Part shown: positions 10,244-19,105 of the stretch, in pieces
How the letters are laid out: every line of letters starts with the position of its first letter
Numbering within the stretch: the stretch's first letter is position 1
NCBI RefSeq assembly: GCF_014874095.1
Contig: NZ_JADBEB010000001.1
Span: forward strand, 7,936,001 to 8,000,000
Direction: 5' to 3'
DNA from: Plantactinospora soyae
Lineage (GTDB): Bacteria; Actinomycetota; Actinomycetes; Mycobacteriales; Micromonosporaceae
DNA: 64,000 nucleotides
Translations under genes and position numbers: made by a program
The notes under the pieces: model-generated
The model's input: only the letters and a program-made list of their open reading frames with translations
Databases searched by the model: none
What the model was told of the DNA's origin: nothing

Positions 10244-11380
10244 ATGTTCCTACGTCGTACGGTCGGTTCGGTGGCGGCCGCCGCTCTGCTGCTCGCCGGA
10301 CTGGTACTGCCGTCCGCTCCGGCAGCGGGCGCGGTGGCCAGCGGCGCGGTCTTCAACAACCCGACCGTGGCCGCCGAGCAGTACCGGATCGTCGACCATG
10401 TCCGCGGGCTGGTCCAGGGCGCCCCGGCCGGCTCGACCATCTCCATCGCGATGTACCACTGGACGTCCACCACGGTGGCCGACGACATCGTGGCGGCGCA
10501 CAACCGTGGCGTGAACGTACGGCTCGTGCTGGACTACCTGTCCGAGCAGTACCCGGCCGTGGACACCATGCGGGCCGCGCTGGGCACCAACCGGGCCAAC
10601 CGCTCCTGGCTGACCTTCTGCACCCAGGGCGCGGCGTGCATCGGCAACGCCGGCTCGCCGATCATGCACAACAAGTTCTACCTGTTCTCCAGCACCTCCG
10701 GCTCGGCGAACGTGGTGGTGCAGAGTTCGGCGAACCTGACGGTCAGCAACGCCACGGCGTACTGGAACAACGCGGTCACCCTGGTGGGGAACACCGGCCT
10801 CTACACCGCCTACCTCGACTACTTCGACGACCTGGCGGCGAAGGCCAAGAACAGCGACTACTACCGCACGGTCGGCAGCGGCAACGCGAAGGCGTACTTC
10901 TTCCCCCGCGCCGGGTCGGACAAGACCAGCGACACGATCTACAACATGCTCAACGAGAACGTGACCTGCGAGGGCAACACCACGGTCGGCACCGAGACCG
11001 GCCGGACGATGATCCGGATCGGGATGTGGTACTTCAGCCGCAACGGGATCGCCGAGGAACTCCGGGCACTGGCCGACCAGAAGTGCTGGATCGAGGTCGT
11101 CTACACGACGATGGACGCCGACGTGCTCAGCATCCTGAGCGGCCATCCCCGGATCGTGCTCTACCGGATCGGCGGCGACCACATCGTGCACTCCAAGTAC
11201 ATGTTGATCGAGGGCACCTACGCCGGTACCAGGAACAGCAAGTGGGTGATGACCGGCAGCCACAACTACACCACCGCCGCCCTGCGGGAGAACGACGAGG
11301 CACTGCTGCGGATCGAGTCCGCACCGATCCACGACCAGTACCGGTCGAACTTCTGGGCGTTGCGCGCGGCGGCCTCCTGA
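10244..11380 (+). CDS. Secreted phospholipase D-like protein
   Basis: A 378-residue protein with a Sec signal peptide (RR, hydrophobic run to about residue 24, APAAGA cleavage region near 30). It has two phospholipase D half-sites: H142-x-K144 in IMHNKFYLFS followed by SSANLT, and H316-x-K318 in IVHSKYMLIEG followed by GSHNYT. Both halves are needed for the PLD active site, so the enzyme looks complete. Only a few Cys residues occur (CTQGAAC, TCEG, KCW), possibly in disulfides. A GGAGGCGG site precedes ATG 10244. Acts outside the cell on phospholipid or another phosphodiester; the exact substrate is not shown. Confidence 0.9.
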   Translation: MFLRRTVGSVAAAALLLAGLVLPSAPAAGAVASGAVFNNPTVAAEQYRIVDHVRGLVQGAPAGSTISIAMYHWTSTTVADDIVAAHNRGVNVRLVLDYLSEQYPAVDTMRAALGTNRANRSWLTFCTQGAACIGNAGSPIMHNKFYLFSSTSGSANVVVQSSANLTVSNATAYWNNAVTLVGNTGLYTAYLDYFDDLAAKAKNSDYYRTVGSGNAKAYFFPRAGSDKTSDTIYNMLNENVTCEGNTTVGTETGRTMIRIGMWYFSRNGIAEELRALADQKCWIEVVYTTMDADVLSILSGHPRIVLYRIGGDHIVHSKYMLIEGTYAGTRNSKWVMTGSHNYTTAALRENDEALLRIESAPIHDQYRSNFWALRAAAS

Positions 11381-11398
11381 GCCGGGCCGGGCCCGGCT
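11380..11398 (+). terminator. Hairpin after the PLD gene
   Basis: AGCCGGGCC/GGCCCGGCT arms, 9 bases each with at most a very short loop, begin at the last base of the PLD stop codon. A second, bulged hairpin (CGTCGG...CCGACG) follows within about 35 bases. There is no U-tract, as is usual in GC-rich actinobacteria. Probably the operon end. Confidence 0.5.
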
Positions 11399-11566
11399 GA
11401 CCCGTCGGTGGCGGGTGAGCCCGCCGACGAACAGGTCGGTCCGGGCGAACCGGTAGTGTGCGACCGGCTGTCGCCGGGCATCAGGGGTAGGCGGATCTCC
11501 ATATCGCTCCCCGCACGCTGCCGGGACAGGTCCCGCCGGGCGCGACGCTGCAGAAGGGCAGGTCCC

Positions 11567-11995
11567 ATGGATGCGGCACGCGACGGCGATCTCTCGCCAC
11601 GCTCGGAGGCAACCGCTCCGCTGGCGGTCCGCTTCACGGCCACCGAGATCACCGGCCTGCGTCACGAGGTGGCGCGGCTCGCGGCCGCGCACGGGTTGCG
11701 GGACGACCGGCTCGACGACTTCGTCTTCGCCGTCTACGAGATACTCACCAACGCGGTACGCCACGGCGGCGGCAGCGGGTCGCTGCAACTGGACCATGTC
11801 GGCGCCGAACTGGTCTGTCAGGTCGACGACGACGGTCCGGGTTTCGCCGCCGGGCAGCTCTCCGCCCAGTCGCCGTTGCGGACCGGCGGGCGTGGCCTCC
11901 AGCTCGTCCGGGAACTCACCGACTCGTTGACCATCATCCCCAGGACACCGGGCACCTCCGTCGAGGTCCGGGTGTCCCTCGCCGCCGTGCTCTGA
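11567..11995 (+). CDS. RsbW-like anti-sigma regulatory factor (HATPase)
   Basis: A 142-residue GHKL ATPase of the RsbW/anti-sigma type. The N box is VYEILTNAVRHGG, the G1 box VDDDGPGF and the G2 box GGRGLQLVREL. The ATG at 11567 follows AAGGGCAGG; an open frame extends further upstream but with no site and no family similarity. It stands 190 bases upstream of the RsbR-S-T set and on the same strand, so it is probably the downstream switch of that module, binding a sigma factor or an anti-anti-sigma factor encoded elsewhere. It has no obvious partner gene next to it. Confidence 0.82.
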   Translation: MDAARDGDLSPRSEATAPLAVRFTATEITGLRHEVARLAAAHGLRDDRLDDFVFAVYEILTNAVRHGGGSGSLQLDHVGAELVCQVDDDGPGFAAGQLSAQSPLRTGGRGLQLVRELTDSLTIIPRTPGTSVEVRVSLAAVL

Positions 11996-12185
11996 ACGGG
12001 CGTACGGTCCCGCCCCGGACACCGTGACCTCCTCGTCCCGACGCTCGCCGGAAACGCGCCCGGCCCGGCCAACATCGGCAGGCCACCGGCTGTTGTCGAT
12101 CTGCGTGACGGGGTGCCGCCGGTGATACAGTCCACCCCGGCCCGGGGGTGGCCAGAGGCTGACGACGAGGGCGATCGGGGGGACT

Positions 12186-13070
12186 ATGGGCATCACGGCG
12201 AGAGAGAGCAGCCGTGTCGCTACGTTACTGGAAAGTAACGCCGAGGAGTTGGTCGGGCGGTGGGCGAGCGCCGCCGCGACATCACTGCGCGGGCGGCTGA
12301 CGGAGGCGGAGCTCCGCCGTGAGGTGCAGGACCTGCATCAGGCCCTGGTCACCGCCTTCGGCCACGGTCCGTTCGACCTGACCGCGGAGAGTTCCGCCAC
12401 ACTGCGCGGCGCGTTGACCGACCTGTCCCGTACCCGGGCCCGGCAGGGCTTCACCGCCACCGAGACCGCAGTCAGCGTGTTCGCCCTGAAGGACGCGTTG
12501 GTCGACGTGCTGAACGTACGCGACAGTGACCGGGACGCGCTCGCGGACTACGTGGCCGCCTCGACGGTTGTCGATCAAGTCGGCCTCTACACCTTCGAGC
12601 AGTACACGAAGTCGCGCGAGGAGTTGATCGCCGACCAGGCGGAGCAGTTGCTGGAGTTGTCCACTCCGGTGGTGAAGCTCTGGGACGGCGTGGTCGCCAT
12701 TCCGCTCGTCGGCACGCTGGACTCGGCGCGCGCGCAGGTCGTGATGGAGCGGCTGCTGCAGACGCTGGTCGACACCGGGTCGCCGTACGCGATCATCGAC
12801 ATCACCGGCGTGCCGGCGGTCGACACCCAGGTCGCCCAGCACATCCTCAAGACCGTGGTCGCCGCCCGGCTGATGGGCGCCGAATGCATCATTTCCGGCA
12901 TCCGCCCACAGATCGCTCAGACGATCGTCGCGCTCGGCATCGAGTTCGGCGATATCGCCACCAAGTCGACACTCGCCGACGCGTTGCGCCACGCCCTGCG
13001 GATGATCGACCAGGCGCGGCGGGCCAGCGGCGGTGCGGCGGCGGCGACCGCCTCCCGTCGGGGGGTCTGA
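12186..13070 (+). CDS. rsbR: RsbR-type stressosome protein (sensor + STAS)
   Basis: A 294-residue RsbR paralogue. Residues 1-150 form a helical RsbRD-like sensor domain. Residues 162-275 are a STAS domain with DITGVPAVDTQVAQHIL. T214 lines up with the RsbT-phosphorylated Thr205 of Bacillus RsbRA, and S180 (LVGTLDS) with its Thr171. RsbR and RsbS build the stressosome, which holds RsbT until stress triggers phosphorylation. The stop overlaps the next ATG (TGATG), and rsbS and rsbT follow in the canonical order. The sensor domain gives no hint of its ligand. Confidence 0.88.
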   Translation: MGITARESSRVATLLESNAEELVGRWASAAATSLRGRLTEAELRREVQDLHQALVTAFGHGPFDLTAESSATLRGALTDLSRTRARQGFTATETAVSVFALKDALVDVLNVRDSDRDALADYVAASTVVDQVGLYTFEQYTKSREELIADQAEQLLELSTPVVKLWDGVVAIPLVGTLDSARAQVVMERLLQTLVDTGSPYAIIDITGVPAVDTQVAQHILKTVVAARLMGAECIISGIRPQIAQTIVALGIEFGDIATKSTLADALRHALRMIDQARRASGGAAAATASRRGV

Positions 13071-13519
13071 TGATCCGGGTGCCGGTCCTCAAGATCGGTG
13101 ACCTGCTGCTGGTGTCGATCCAGGTCGACATGGAGGACCAGACCGCCCTGGCGCTCCAGGAGGACCTCGCCGATCGGATCGTGGCGACGGGCTGCCACGG
13201 GGTGATCATCGACATCACCGCGATGGACATCGTCGACTCGTTCGTCGGAAGGATGCTCTCCTCGATCGCGGGGATCGCCCGGGTGCTCGACGCGGACACC
13301 GTCGTGGTCGGCATGCGCCCCGCGGTCGCGATCACCCTGGTCGAGCTCGGGCTGTCCCTCGACGGCATCCAGACCGCGCTGAACGTGGAACTGGGGATGG
13401 AGCTGCTGGCCCGTGCCCGGGCGGACGAGGTGGCGTACGCCGCCGACCCGTACCCGCCCGAGGTGTGGGCGCTCCCGGACGGGACCGACCGCGACCACCC
13501 GATCTCGACCGGGCCGTGA
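13070..13519 (+). CDS. rsbS: RsbS stressosome core STAS protein
   Basis: A 149-residue STAS protein. The phosphorylation site motif DITAMDIVDSFVGRML carries S57, matching Ser59 of Bacillus RsbS. The upstream VPVLKIGDLLLVSIQVDMEDQ and the GMRPAVAITLVELG stretch are also family-typical. It is about 25 residues longer than usual because of a proline/acid-rich tail. The ATG at 13070 shares one base with the rsbR stop, and the next gene starts inside its last codons, so the set is translationally coupled. Confidence 0.9.
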   Translation: MIRVPVLKIGDLLLVSIQVDMEDQTALALQEDLADRIVATGCHGVIIDITAMDIVDSFVGRMLSSIAGIARVLDADTVVVGMRPAVAITLVELGLSLDGIQTALNVELGMELLARARADEVAYAADPYPPEVWALPDGTDRDHPISTGP

Positions 13520-13941
13520 CCCCCGGCCCCGACCTGGGTACGCCTCAGGTGGTGACGATCTCCTCGGACGCGGACGTGGTCCGGGTCCGCCAACTCGTCC
13601 GCAGCACCGCCGTCACGATCGCGCTGTCCCTGGTCGACCAGACGAAACTCGTCACCGCCGCCAGCGAACTCGCCCGTAACACCCTGGTCTATGGCGGCGG
13701 CGGGAACGCCGAGGTCGCCATCCTCGACGGCGGTCGCCGCAAGGGGATCCGGATCGTCTTCGCCGACCAGGGCCCCGGCATCGCCGACCTCGACCTGGCG
13801 TTGACCGACGGCTACACCTCCGGCGGCGGGCTCGGGCTGGGCCTCGGCGGCGCCCGGCGACTGGTCGACGAGTTCGAAGTGGACAGTGGCGCGGGCCGGG
13901 GCACCCGGGTAGTGATCACAAAGTGGGCCCGGTCCGGGTGA
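13516..13941 (+). CDS. rsbT: RsbT-type switch kinase
   Basis: A 141-residue GHKL serine/threonine kinase that phosphorylates RsbS and RsbR and, once released, activates a PP2C phosphatase. The N box ASELARNTLVYGGGG matches the RsbT consensus closely. The G1 box is FADQGPGI and the G2 box GGGLGLGLGGARRLVDEF. GTG 13516 overlaps the rsbS stop by 4 bases (GTGA), which fixes the start. The protein length is that of Bacillus RsbT. Confidence 0.9.
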   Translation: MTPGPDLGTPQVVTISSDADVVRVRQLVRSTAVTIALSLVDQTKLVTAASELARNTLVYGGGGNAEVAILDGGRRKGIRIVFADQGPGIADLDLALTDGYTSGGGLGLGLGGARRLVDEFEVDSGAGRGTRVVITKWARSG

Positions 13942-14951
13942 CGGGCGACGACCTGCTGTCCGACGGCGGGGCATGGTTCCGGCTCGAAGAGGCGGGACGG
14001 GTCGGTGCCGCCCGGCGGGCCGCCGAGCTGCTCGCCGGCCGGATGGGCCTGGAGAGCCACCGGGTGGACGTGCTCGCGATCGTCGTCACGGAGATGGCCA
14101 CCAATCTCGTCAAGCACGCCGACAACGGAATGCTCCTGATCCGTCCGGTACGGGCCGGGAACATCGCCGGTGTCGAGCTGCTCGCCGTCGATTCCGGCCC
14201 CGGCATGTACGACGTGGTGTCATCATCGCGGGATGGGCATTCGACGGCCGGCTCGCTGGGAATCGGGCTGGGCTCGATCAGCCGGCAGTCGAGCTGGTCC
14301 GACGTGTTCTCGCTGCCGGAGCGGGGCACGGTGACCGTCGCGCAGGTCTGGCCGGCCGGACAACCCGAGCCGACCTGGAGTTCCGGGGTCAGCCGTCCGA
14401 TAGCCGGTGAACAGTCCTGCGGCGACGGCTTCACGACCCGGATCGTTGACGGCCGCCGACAGGTACTGGTCTGTGACGGACTCGGACATGGCCCGCTGGC
14501 GGCCGCCGCGGCAGCCGCCGCCATCCAGGCGTTCCACTCCGGCCCGGCCGCACCGCCGGCGGTCGTCCTGGAACACCTGCACCGGTCGATCTCCCACACC
14601 CGGGGTGTCGCCGCCGCGATCGCCGAACTGGCCCCGGACGCCGACCTGCTCCGTTACGCCGGACTGGGGAACATCGCCGGGTTCATCGTCGACGGCGACG
14701 AGCGGCGGGGACTGGTGTCGCTGCCGGGCATCGTCGGTCACCAGCGCCGGACGGTACGAGAGTTCGAGTACCCGTTCCCCGGCGACGCCGCCCTGGTGAT
14801 GCACAGCGACGGGGTGACCGACCGGTGGCGGCTGACCGACTATCCCGGCCTGCAACGGCGGTCCCCGCAGGTCGTCGCCGCGACGCTGTTGCGCGATGCC
14901 GGGACGCGTCGCGACGACGCCTGCGTCCTCGTCGCCAGGGCCGGCCGGTGA
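13938..14951 (+). CDS. ATP-binding SpoIIE-family phosphatase (RsbT-like ATPase fused to RsbX-like PP2C)
   Basis: A protein of about 337 residues in two parts. The N-terminal GHKL domain has EMATNLVKHAD as N box, AVDSGPGM as G1 and GSLGIGLGSISR as G2. The C-terminal PP2C/SpoIIE domain has LVCDGLGHGPLAA, MHSDGVTDR and DDACVLVAR as metal-binding motifs. This fusion resembles the feedback phosphatase RsbX joined to an RsbT-like ATPase. It probably resets phosphorylated RsbS/RsbR. The GTG at 13938 overlaps the rsbT stop by 4 bases; GTG 13923 in the same frame is the alternative. Confidence 0.85.
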   Translation: MTGDDLLSDGGAWFRLEEAGRVGAARRAAELLAGRMGLESHRVDVLAIVVTEMATNLVKHADNGMLLIRPVRAGNIAGVELLAVDSGPGMYDVVSSSRDGHSTAGSLGIGLGSISRQSSWSDVFSLPERGTVTVAQVWPAGQPEPTWSSGVSRPIAGEQSCGDGFTTRIVDGRRQVLVCDGLGHGPLAAAAAAAAIQAFHSGPAAPPAVVLEHLHRSISHTRGVAAAIAELAPDADLLRYAGLGNIAGFIVDGDERRGLVSLPGIVGHQRRTVREFEYPFPGDAALVMHSDGVTDRWRLTDYPGLQRRSPQVVAATLLRDAGTRRDDACVLVARAGR

Positions 14952-16312
14952 GCGACCAGTTCGGCGTCGTCACACCGCTGCTCCGGATGGCGCTGCGTAC
15001 CGAACCGGACGTGTTCCTGATGCGGCAACGTGGCCGGGAGGTCGCCGCGGCGGTCGGGCTCGAGCATCAGGACCAGGTACGGCTGGCCACCGCGCTCAGC
15101 GAGATCGGCCGGTACCTCCTCGGCGTCGTACCGACTCCGGCCCGCAGCGAGGTGCTGTTCTCGGTGGACGCCGCCAGGGCGGTCCTGGCGGTCGAGGTCA
15201 CCACCGACCTGAGCGGTCGACAGGAGCGGCAGCTGTCCGAGGTGCTCGCGGTCGGCCGCCTCGTCGACACCTTCGACGTCGAGCGGAGGGATCCGGCGAC
15301 GGTGATCCGGCTGACCCGCCGCATTCCTCCGGCGGCCGGACCGCTCACCCCGGCCCAGCTCGAGGTCGTACGCGGCAAGCTGGGCAGCTCGGTCGCCCGT
15401 ACTCCGCTGGAGGAGATGGCGGAGCAGAACGAGCAGCTGCTCGCGGCCCTGGAGCAGGCCCGGGCCCAGCGCGACGAACTCGCCCGGCTCAACGACGAAC
15501 TCGGCGAGACGAACCGCGGGGTACTGGCGCTCTACACGCAGCTCTCCGAGGAACTCGACGAGACCAACCGGGGCGTCGTCGCACTCCACGCCGAGCTGGA
15601 CGACCGGTCCGTGCAGCTGTGGGCGGTGAGCGAGGCGAAGACCCGGTTCCTCGCCAACGCCAGCCACGAACTACGGGCGCCGGTGACCGCGATAATCGGG
15701 CTGGCGCGGCTGCTGGTCGACCCGTCCTCCGATCCGCTCACCGACGAGCAGCGACAACAGCTGGAGCTGATCCGTGGTTCCGCCCGGGACCTGCTCGCAC
15801 TGGTCAACGACCTCCTCGACCTCGCCAAGGCCGAGTCCGGCACCATCGAGCCGGCCTGGTCGGACATCGAGCTACGGGTCGTCTTCGGTCAGCTGCGGGC
15901 CACCGTGGCTCCGCTGGCCACCCGCCCCGAGGTGGAACTCGTCGTCGACGACCCCGAGCCACCGGCGGTCATCCGCTCCGACGAGATTCTGCTGACCCAG
16001 ATCCTGCGCAACCTGCTGCACAACGGGCTCAAGTTCACCTCGCAGGGCCAGGTCCGGATGACCGCCGAAAGCGACGGCAGCACCTGGACGCTGCGGGTCA
16101 GCGACACCGGCATCGGCATCCCCACCGAACTCCAGGAACGGATCTTCGAGGAGTTCTACCAGGTACCGGGGAAGTCCTCGGGCGGCACCGGCCTCGGGTT
16201 GCCCTACGCCCGCCGGCTCGTCACCATCCTCGGCGGCACCCTGCACGTCGAGAGCCGTTTCGGCGAGGGGAGCGCCTTCGTCGTCCAACTGCCCGTGCGA
16301 TCCGAGACATGA
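14948..16312 (+). CDS. Sensor histidine kinase of the stressosome block
   Basis: A 454-residue cytoplasmic histidine kinase with no membrane segment. The N-terminal 150 residues have no clear family. A coiled coil (about 155-225) contains a doubled ETNRGV-x-AL unit. The H box is FLANASHELRAP with H240. The ATPase part has LLHNGLKF (N box), VSDTGIGIP (G1) and GGTGLGLPYARR (G2). GTG 14948 overlaps the previous stop (GTGA) and its own stop overlaps the next ATG, so it belongs to the stressosome operon. Its likely partner is the receiver domain of the next protein. Confidence 0.9.
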   Translation: MSDQFGVVTPLLRMALRTEPDVFLMRQRGREVAAAVGLEHQDQVRLATALSEIGRYLLGVVPTPARSEVLFSVDAARAVLAVEVTTDLSGRQERQLSEVLAVGRLVDTFDVERRDPATVIRLTRRIPPAAGPLTPAQLEVVRGKLGSSVARTPLEEMAEQNEQLLAALEQARAQRDELARLNDELGETNRGVLALYTQLSEELDETNRGVVALHAELDDRSVQLWAVSEAKTRFLANASHELRAPVTAIIGLARLLVDPSSDPLTDEQRQQLELIRGSARDLLALVNDLLDLAKAESGTIEPAWSDIELRVVFGQLRATVAPLATRPEVELVVDDPEPPAVIRSDEILLTQILRNLLHNGLKFTSQGQVRMTAESDGSTWTLRVSDTGIGIPTELQERIFEEFYQVPGKSSGGTGLGLPYARRLVTILGGTLHVESRFGEGSAFVVQLPVRSET

Positions 16313-17865
16313 CCGGCGCCGACCGGGCAGTGTCGGCGGCCACGATCCTCGTGGTCGACGACAGCGCCGCCAAGCGGTACCTGCTGGTCAGCTGGCTGAG
16401 CCGGGCCGGTTTCACCGTGATCCAGGCCGACAGCGGCACGGCGGCACTCGAACTGATGGAACACGAGGACGTCGACCTGATCGTGCTCGACGTACGCCTC
16501 GGCGACATGAGCGGCTTCGAAGTCAGCGAGCGGATCAAGTCGGATCCGCGGCACGCCTCCTGCCCGGTCATCCACGTCTCGGCGCACGCCGTCGACGTCG
16601 CCGAACGGATCCAGGGTCTTCTCCGGGGCGCCGACGCCTACCTCGTCGAGCCCATCGAACCGGACGAACTGATCGCCACCACCCGTGCCGCGCTGCGGTA
16701 CTACGACGCCCGGCGCCGCGCGGAACTACTCGCCAGGCGCCTCGCCGGGCTCGCCGACACCACCCGCGCGGTCAACTCCGCCGCCACGCTGGTCGAGCTG
16801 ATCACCGCCGCGGTGACCGGGGCGGTGCAGATCTTCGACAGCGGGGCGGTCGTCGTCGCCCAGGACGCCGACGGCGAGCGGTGGCAGGCCACGGTCGAGG
16901 CACCCGGCGTACCGGTGACGGTCCGTCGGTGGCCCGCCGACGCGCTCGCCGTCCCGGTCGGCATCGTCGTGCACACCGAGCCACCCGCCGGATGGCCCCT
17001 GGGCATCCTCGCGGAAGAGCAGGTCACCGTCGCCAGCGCCCGGCTCCGCGCCGACCGTCCCGCGATCCACCTCGCGGTACCCTCCGCGACGCTGGCGGCG
17101 GAGTCCGTCGTGTTCAACCAACTCGTCCAGGCGGTGGCGGCCGCGGTCGAGGCGAGGCGCTCCTTCGACGACGAACACCGGATCGCGGTGACGTTGCAGC
17201 GCAGCCTCCTCCCCCGCCGCCTGCCCCGGATCGCCGGCCTCGACCTGGCCGTCCGCTACGAACCGGCGAGCAGGCAGACCGAGGTCGGTGGCGACTTCTA
17301 CGAACTCGCCATGATCGACGGCAGGCTCCTCGCCGCGATCGGCGACGTCGCCGGCCACTCACTCCACGCCGCGACGGTGATGGCCGAGCTCCGGCACGCG
17401 ATTCGGGCGTACGCCGTCGAGGGGCATCCACCGGGAGCCATCCTCGAACGGGTCGACAAGCTCCTTCGTACGCTGCTGCCCGGCGAGTTCGCCACGGTCT
17501 GCCTGCTGACCCTCGAACCGGCCACCGGGCGGGTCCGACTGGCCAGCGCCGGCCACCTCCCGGCGCTGCTCGTCACCGACGGCTCGACCGCGTTCGTCGA
17601 GCACCACGCACCGCTGCTCGGGGTCCACGCCACCCGCCCGGCCGACCACCATTTCGTCCTTCCCCCCGGCGCGACGCTGGTGCTGTACACGGACGGCCTC
17701 ATCGAACGCCGCGATGTCGACATCGACCGGCGGATGGACGCCCTTGCCGCCAGCGCGGCGACGGTCGACGACGACATCGACCGGTACTGCGGTCGGCTGC
17801 TGGCCGAACTCGCCCCGGCGAAGATCGACGACGACATCGCCGTGCTCACCCTGCGCCGACGCTGA
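16309..17865 (+). CDS. Response regulator fused to SpoIIE/PP2C phosphatase (RsbU/RsbP-like)
   Basis: A 518-residue protein. A receiver domain (about 11-130) carries phospho-acceptor D61 in IVLDVRLGDMSGFE, but the usual KP of receiver domains reads VEP. A middle region (about 140-300) resembles a GAF sensor. The C-terminal PP2C/SpoIIE domain (about 310-518) has GGDFYEL, GDVAGHSLHAA, YTDGLIERR and DDDIAVLTL, all metal ligands in place. It probably dephosphorylates an anti-anti-sigma factor as the output of the module. The ATG overlaps the kinase stop by 4 bases. It is the last gene of the operon; a GC-rich hairpin follows directly. Confidence 0.9.
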   Translation: MTGADRAVSAATILVVDDSAAKRYLLVSWLSRAGFTVIQADSGTAALELMEHEDVDLIVLDVRLGDMSGFEVSERIKSDPRHASCPVIHVSAHAVDVAERIQGLLRGADAYLVEPIEPDELIATTRAALRYYDARRRAELLARRLAGLADTTRAVNSAATLVELITAAVTGAVQIFDSGAVVVAQDADGERWQATVEAPGVPVTVRRWPADALAVPVGIVVHTEPPAGWPLGILAEEQVTVASARLRADRPAIHLAVPSATLAAESVVFNQLVQAVAAAVEARRSFDDEHRIAVTLQRSLLPRRLPRIAGLDLAVRYEPASRQTEVGGDFYELAMIDGRLLAAIGDVAGHSLHAATVMAELRHAIRAYAVEGHPPGAILERVDKLLRTLLPGEFATVCLLTLEPATGRVRLASAGHLPALLVTDGSTAFVEHHAPLLGVHATRPADHHFVLPPGATLVLYTDGLIERRDVDIDRRMDALAASAATVDDDIDRYCGRLLAELAPAKIDDDIAVLTLRRR

Positions 17866-17982
17866 CGCCGCGAGCGCGGCGCTCGAGTCCGCTGGGATCC
17901 CGGACGGCGTCGCGGATCGCGGCGGGCAGGGCCGTCCGGCCCGCGCTCCGCCAGTTGTCCGCAGCGGCAGCCGGGTGGCCGC

Positions 17983-18921
17983 TCAGAGCTTGGGGATGAT
18001 CGCGGCGATGGCGGTGGCGAGGAACGGACCGATGATCACCAGGCCGGACTGCAGTTCGCTGAGCGAGGTGCGGTTGACGCCGAGGATCTCCTCCATCTTG
18101 ATCCGATCCTCGGCGGCGGCGATCAGATCCGCCTTGGCCACGTCGGCGATGTCCGAGAACTCGTCCACGTACACCTGGCACCGACGGCGCAGCAGGGTGG
18201 CCGCGGGTATGTGCATCAGCGCGATCAGGATCGACCCGGCCGCGCCGATGACGAACGCCGTCGACTGTGGAATCTTCTCCGAGCTGCCCCAGCCGACGGC
18301 GGCGGCGCCGACCAGCACCATCATCAGCAGCAACGAACCCATCATCTGCAACACCCGGGCCAGTATCCGGCGCAGCCGCATCAACGAGGCCAGCTGCTCG
18401 CCGGGAGTGCCGGTCAGCCCGCGCATCGCGACCACCCGCAGGCCCGCGAGGGTCGCCCCGGCCGGCAACGCGCCGAGCACGACGATCGACACGAACGCCA
18501 GGGACCGCCAGGTGAGTCCACTGCCGAGGATGGCGTGCGCGGTGACGACCGCGCCGACCACCAACGCCAGGAAGGCCACCACCGACGGGAGGATCCGTCG
18601 TACCGGCACCCGCTGGATCTGTTGCAGGTCATGCCAGCGGGCCACACCGGAGCCGATCGTCGATCCGCTCAGCGCGCCGAGCACCCCGGCGACGGCCGCC
18701 CACAGTATCCATTTCCCGTGGAACTGCGGCAGGTGACGGTCCGGGTTGGTGAAGGCCACCCAGAGCGCCACCGCCGCGCCCGCCAGCATCATCAGCGTAC
18801 GCACCACACGCGGCCAGCCCGCGAGACCCAGTGGGCGCGGCGTGGTGACCCGTAGCGGGGCGGCCACCTCCTCGGCAGCGGTGGGCGCCGACGCGGTCGG
18901 GGAGGCTTCCAGGGCGGTCAT
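17983..18921 (-). CDS. Integral membrane protein of unknown function
   Basis: A 312-residue protein with a short Ala/Thr/Pro-rich cytoplasmic N-terminus and about seven hydrophobic segments (for example TLMMLAGAAVALWVAF, VVAFLALVVGAVVTAH, MMGSLLLMMVLVGAAAVGW and a C-terminal FLATAIAAIIPKL). No enzyme or transporter motif was seen. The ATG at 18919-18921 was chosen over upstream codons because the added N-terminal residues are of low quality. It is convergent with the stressosome operon; the 117-base gap 17866-17982 holds a CGCCGCG/CGCGGCG hairpin that may stop both. Confidence 0.72.
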   Translation of the reverse strand: MTALEASPTASAPTAAEEVAAPLRVTTPRPLGLAGWPRVVRTLMMLAGAAVALWVAFTNPDRHLPQFHGKWILWAAVAGVLGALSGSTIGSGVARWHDLQQIQRVPVRRILPSVVAFLALVVGAVVTAHAILGSGLTWRSLAFVSIVVLGALPAGATLAGLRVVAMRGLTGTPGEQLASLMRLRRILARVLQMMGSLLLMMVLVGAAAVGWGSSEKIPQSTAFVIGAAGSILIALMHIPAATLLRRRCQVYVDEFSDIADVAKADLIAAAEDRIKMEEILGVNRTSLSELQSGLVIIGPFLATAIAAIIPKL

Positions 18922-19032
18922 GGCAAGCGACTCTAAAGGATGCCCGAAGACGGGGTACGCCCGCTGACGAGCCCGGCCGACGGGCCTTCCACCCCGGCCC
19001 GGTGACCTGGGATCCGGCACCGAGGCGTACGG

Positions 19033-19061
19033 GTCATGGGCGGTTGTGACAGAACCATGAC
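19033..19061. promoter_or_regulatory. Inverted repeat in the promoter of the PAP2/two-component operon
   Basis: GTCATGG (19033-19039) and CCATGAC (19055-19061) form a perfect 7-base inverted repeat with a 15-base spacer containing TTGTGAC. A direct repeat, CATGACATGAC, overlaps the right arm. Such direct repeats are typical for OmpR-class response regulators, and one is encoded in this operon, so autoregulation is plausible. Inference only. Confidence 0.35.
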
Positions 19062-19105
19062 ATGACACGAACGGGTTCCGCATCCGGGCGGCCCATCCTT
19101 GCCTG

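Noticed and set aside
10250-12196. Long minus-strand frame opposite the PLD and RsbW-like genes.
   Set aside because: Same antisense effect; translation lacks any family feature.
17866-17982. Strong terminator after the stressosome operon.
   Set aside because: CGCCGCG/CGCGGCG arms exist, but the loop is only two bases and overlaps another pairing, so it was mentioned only in the gene entries.
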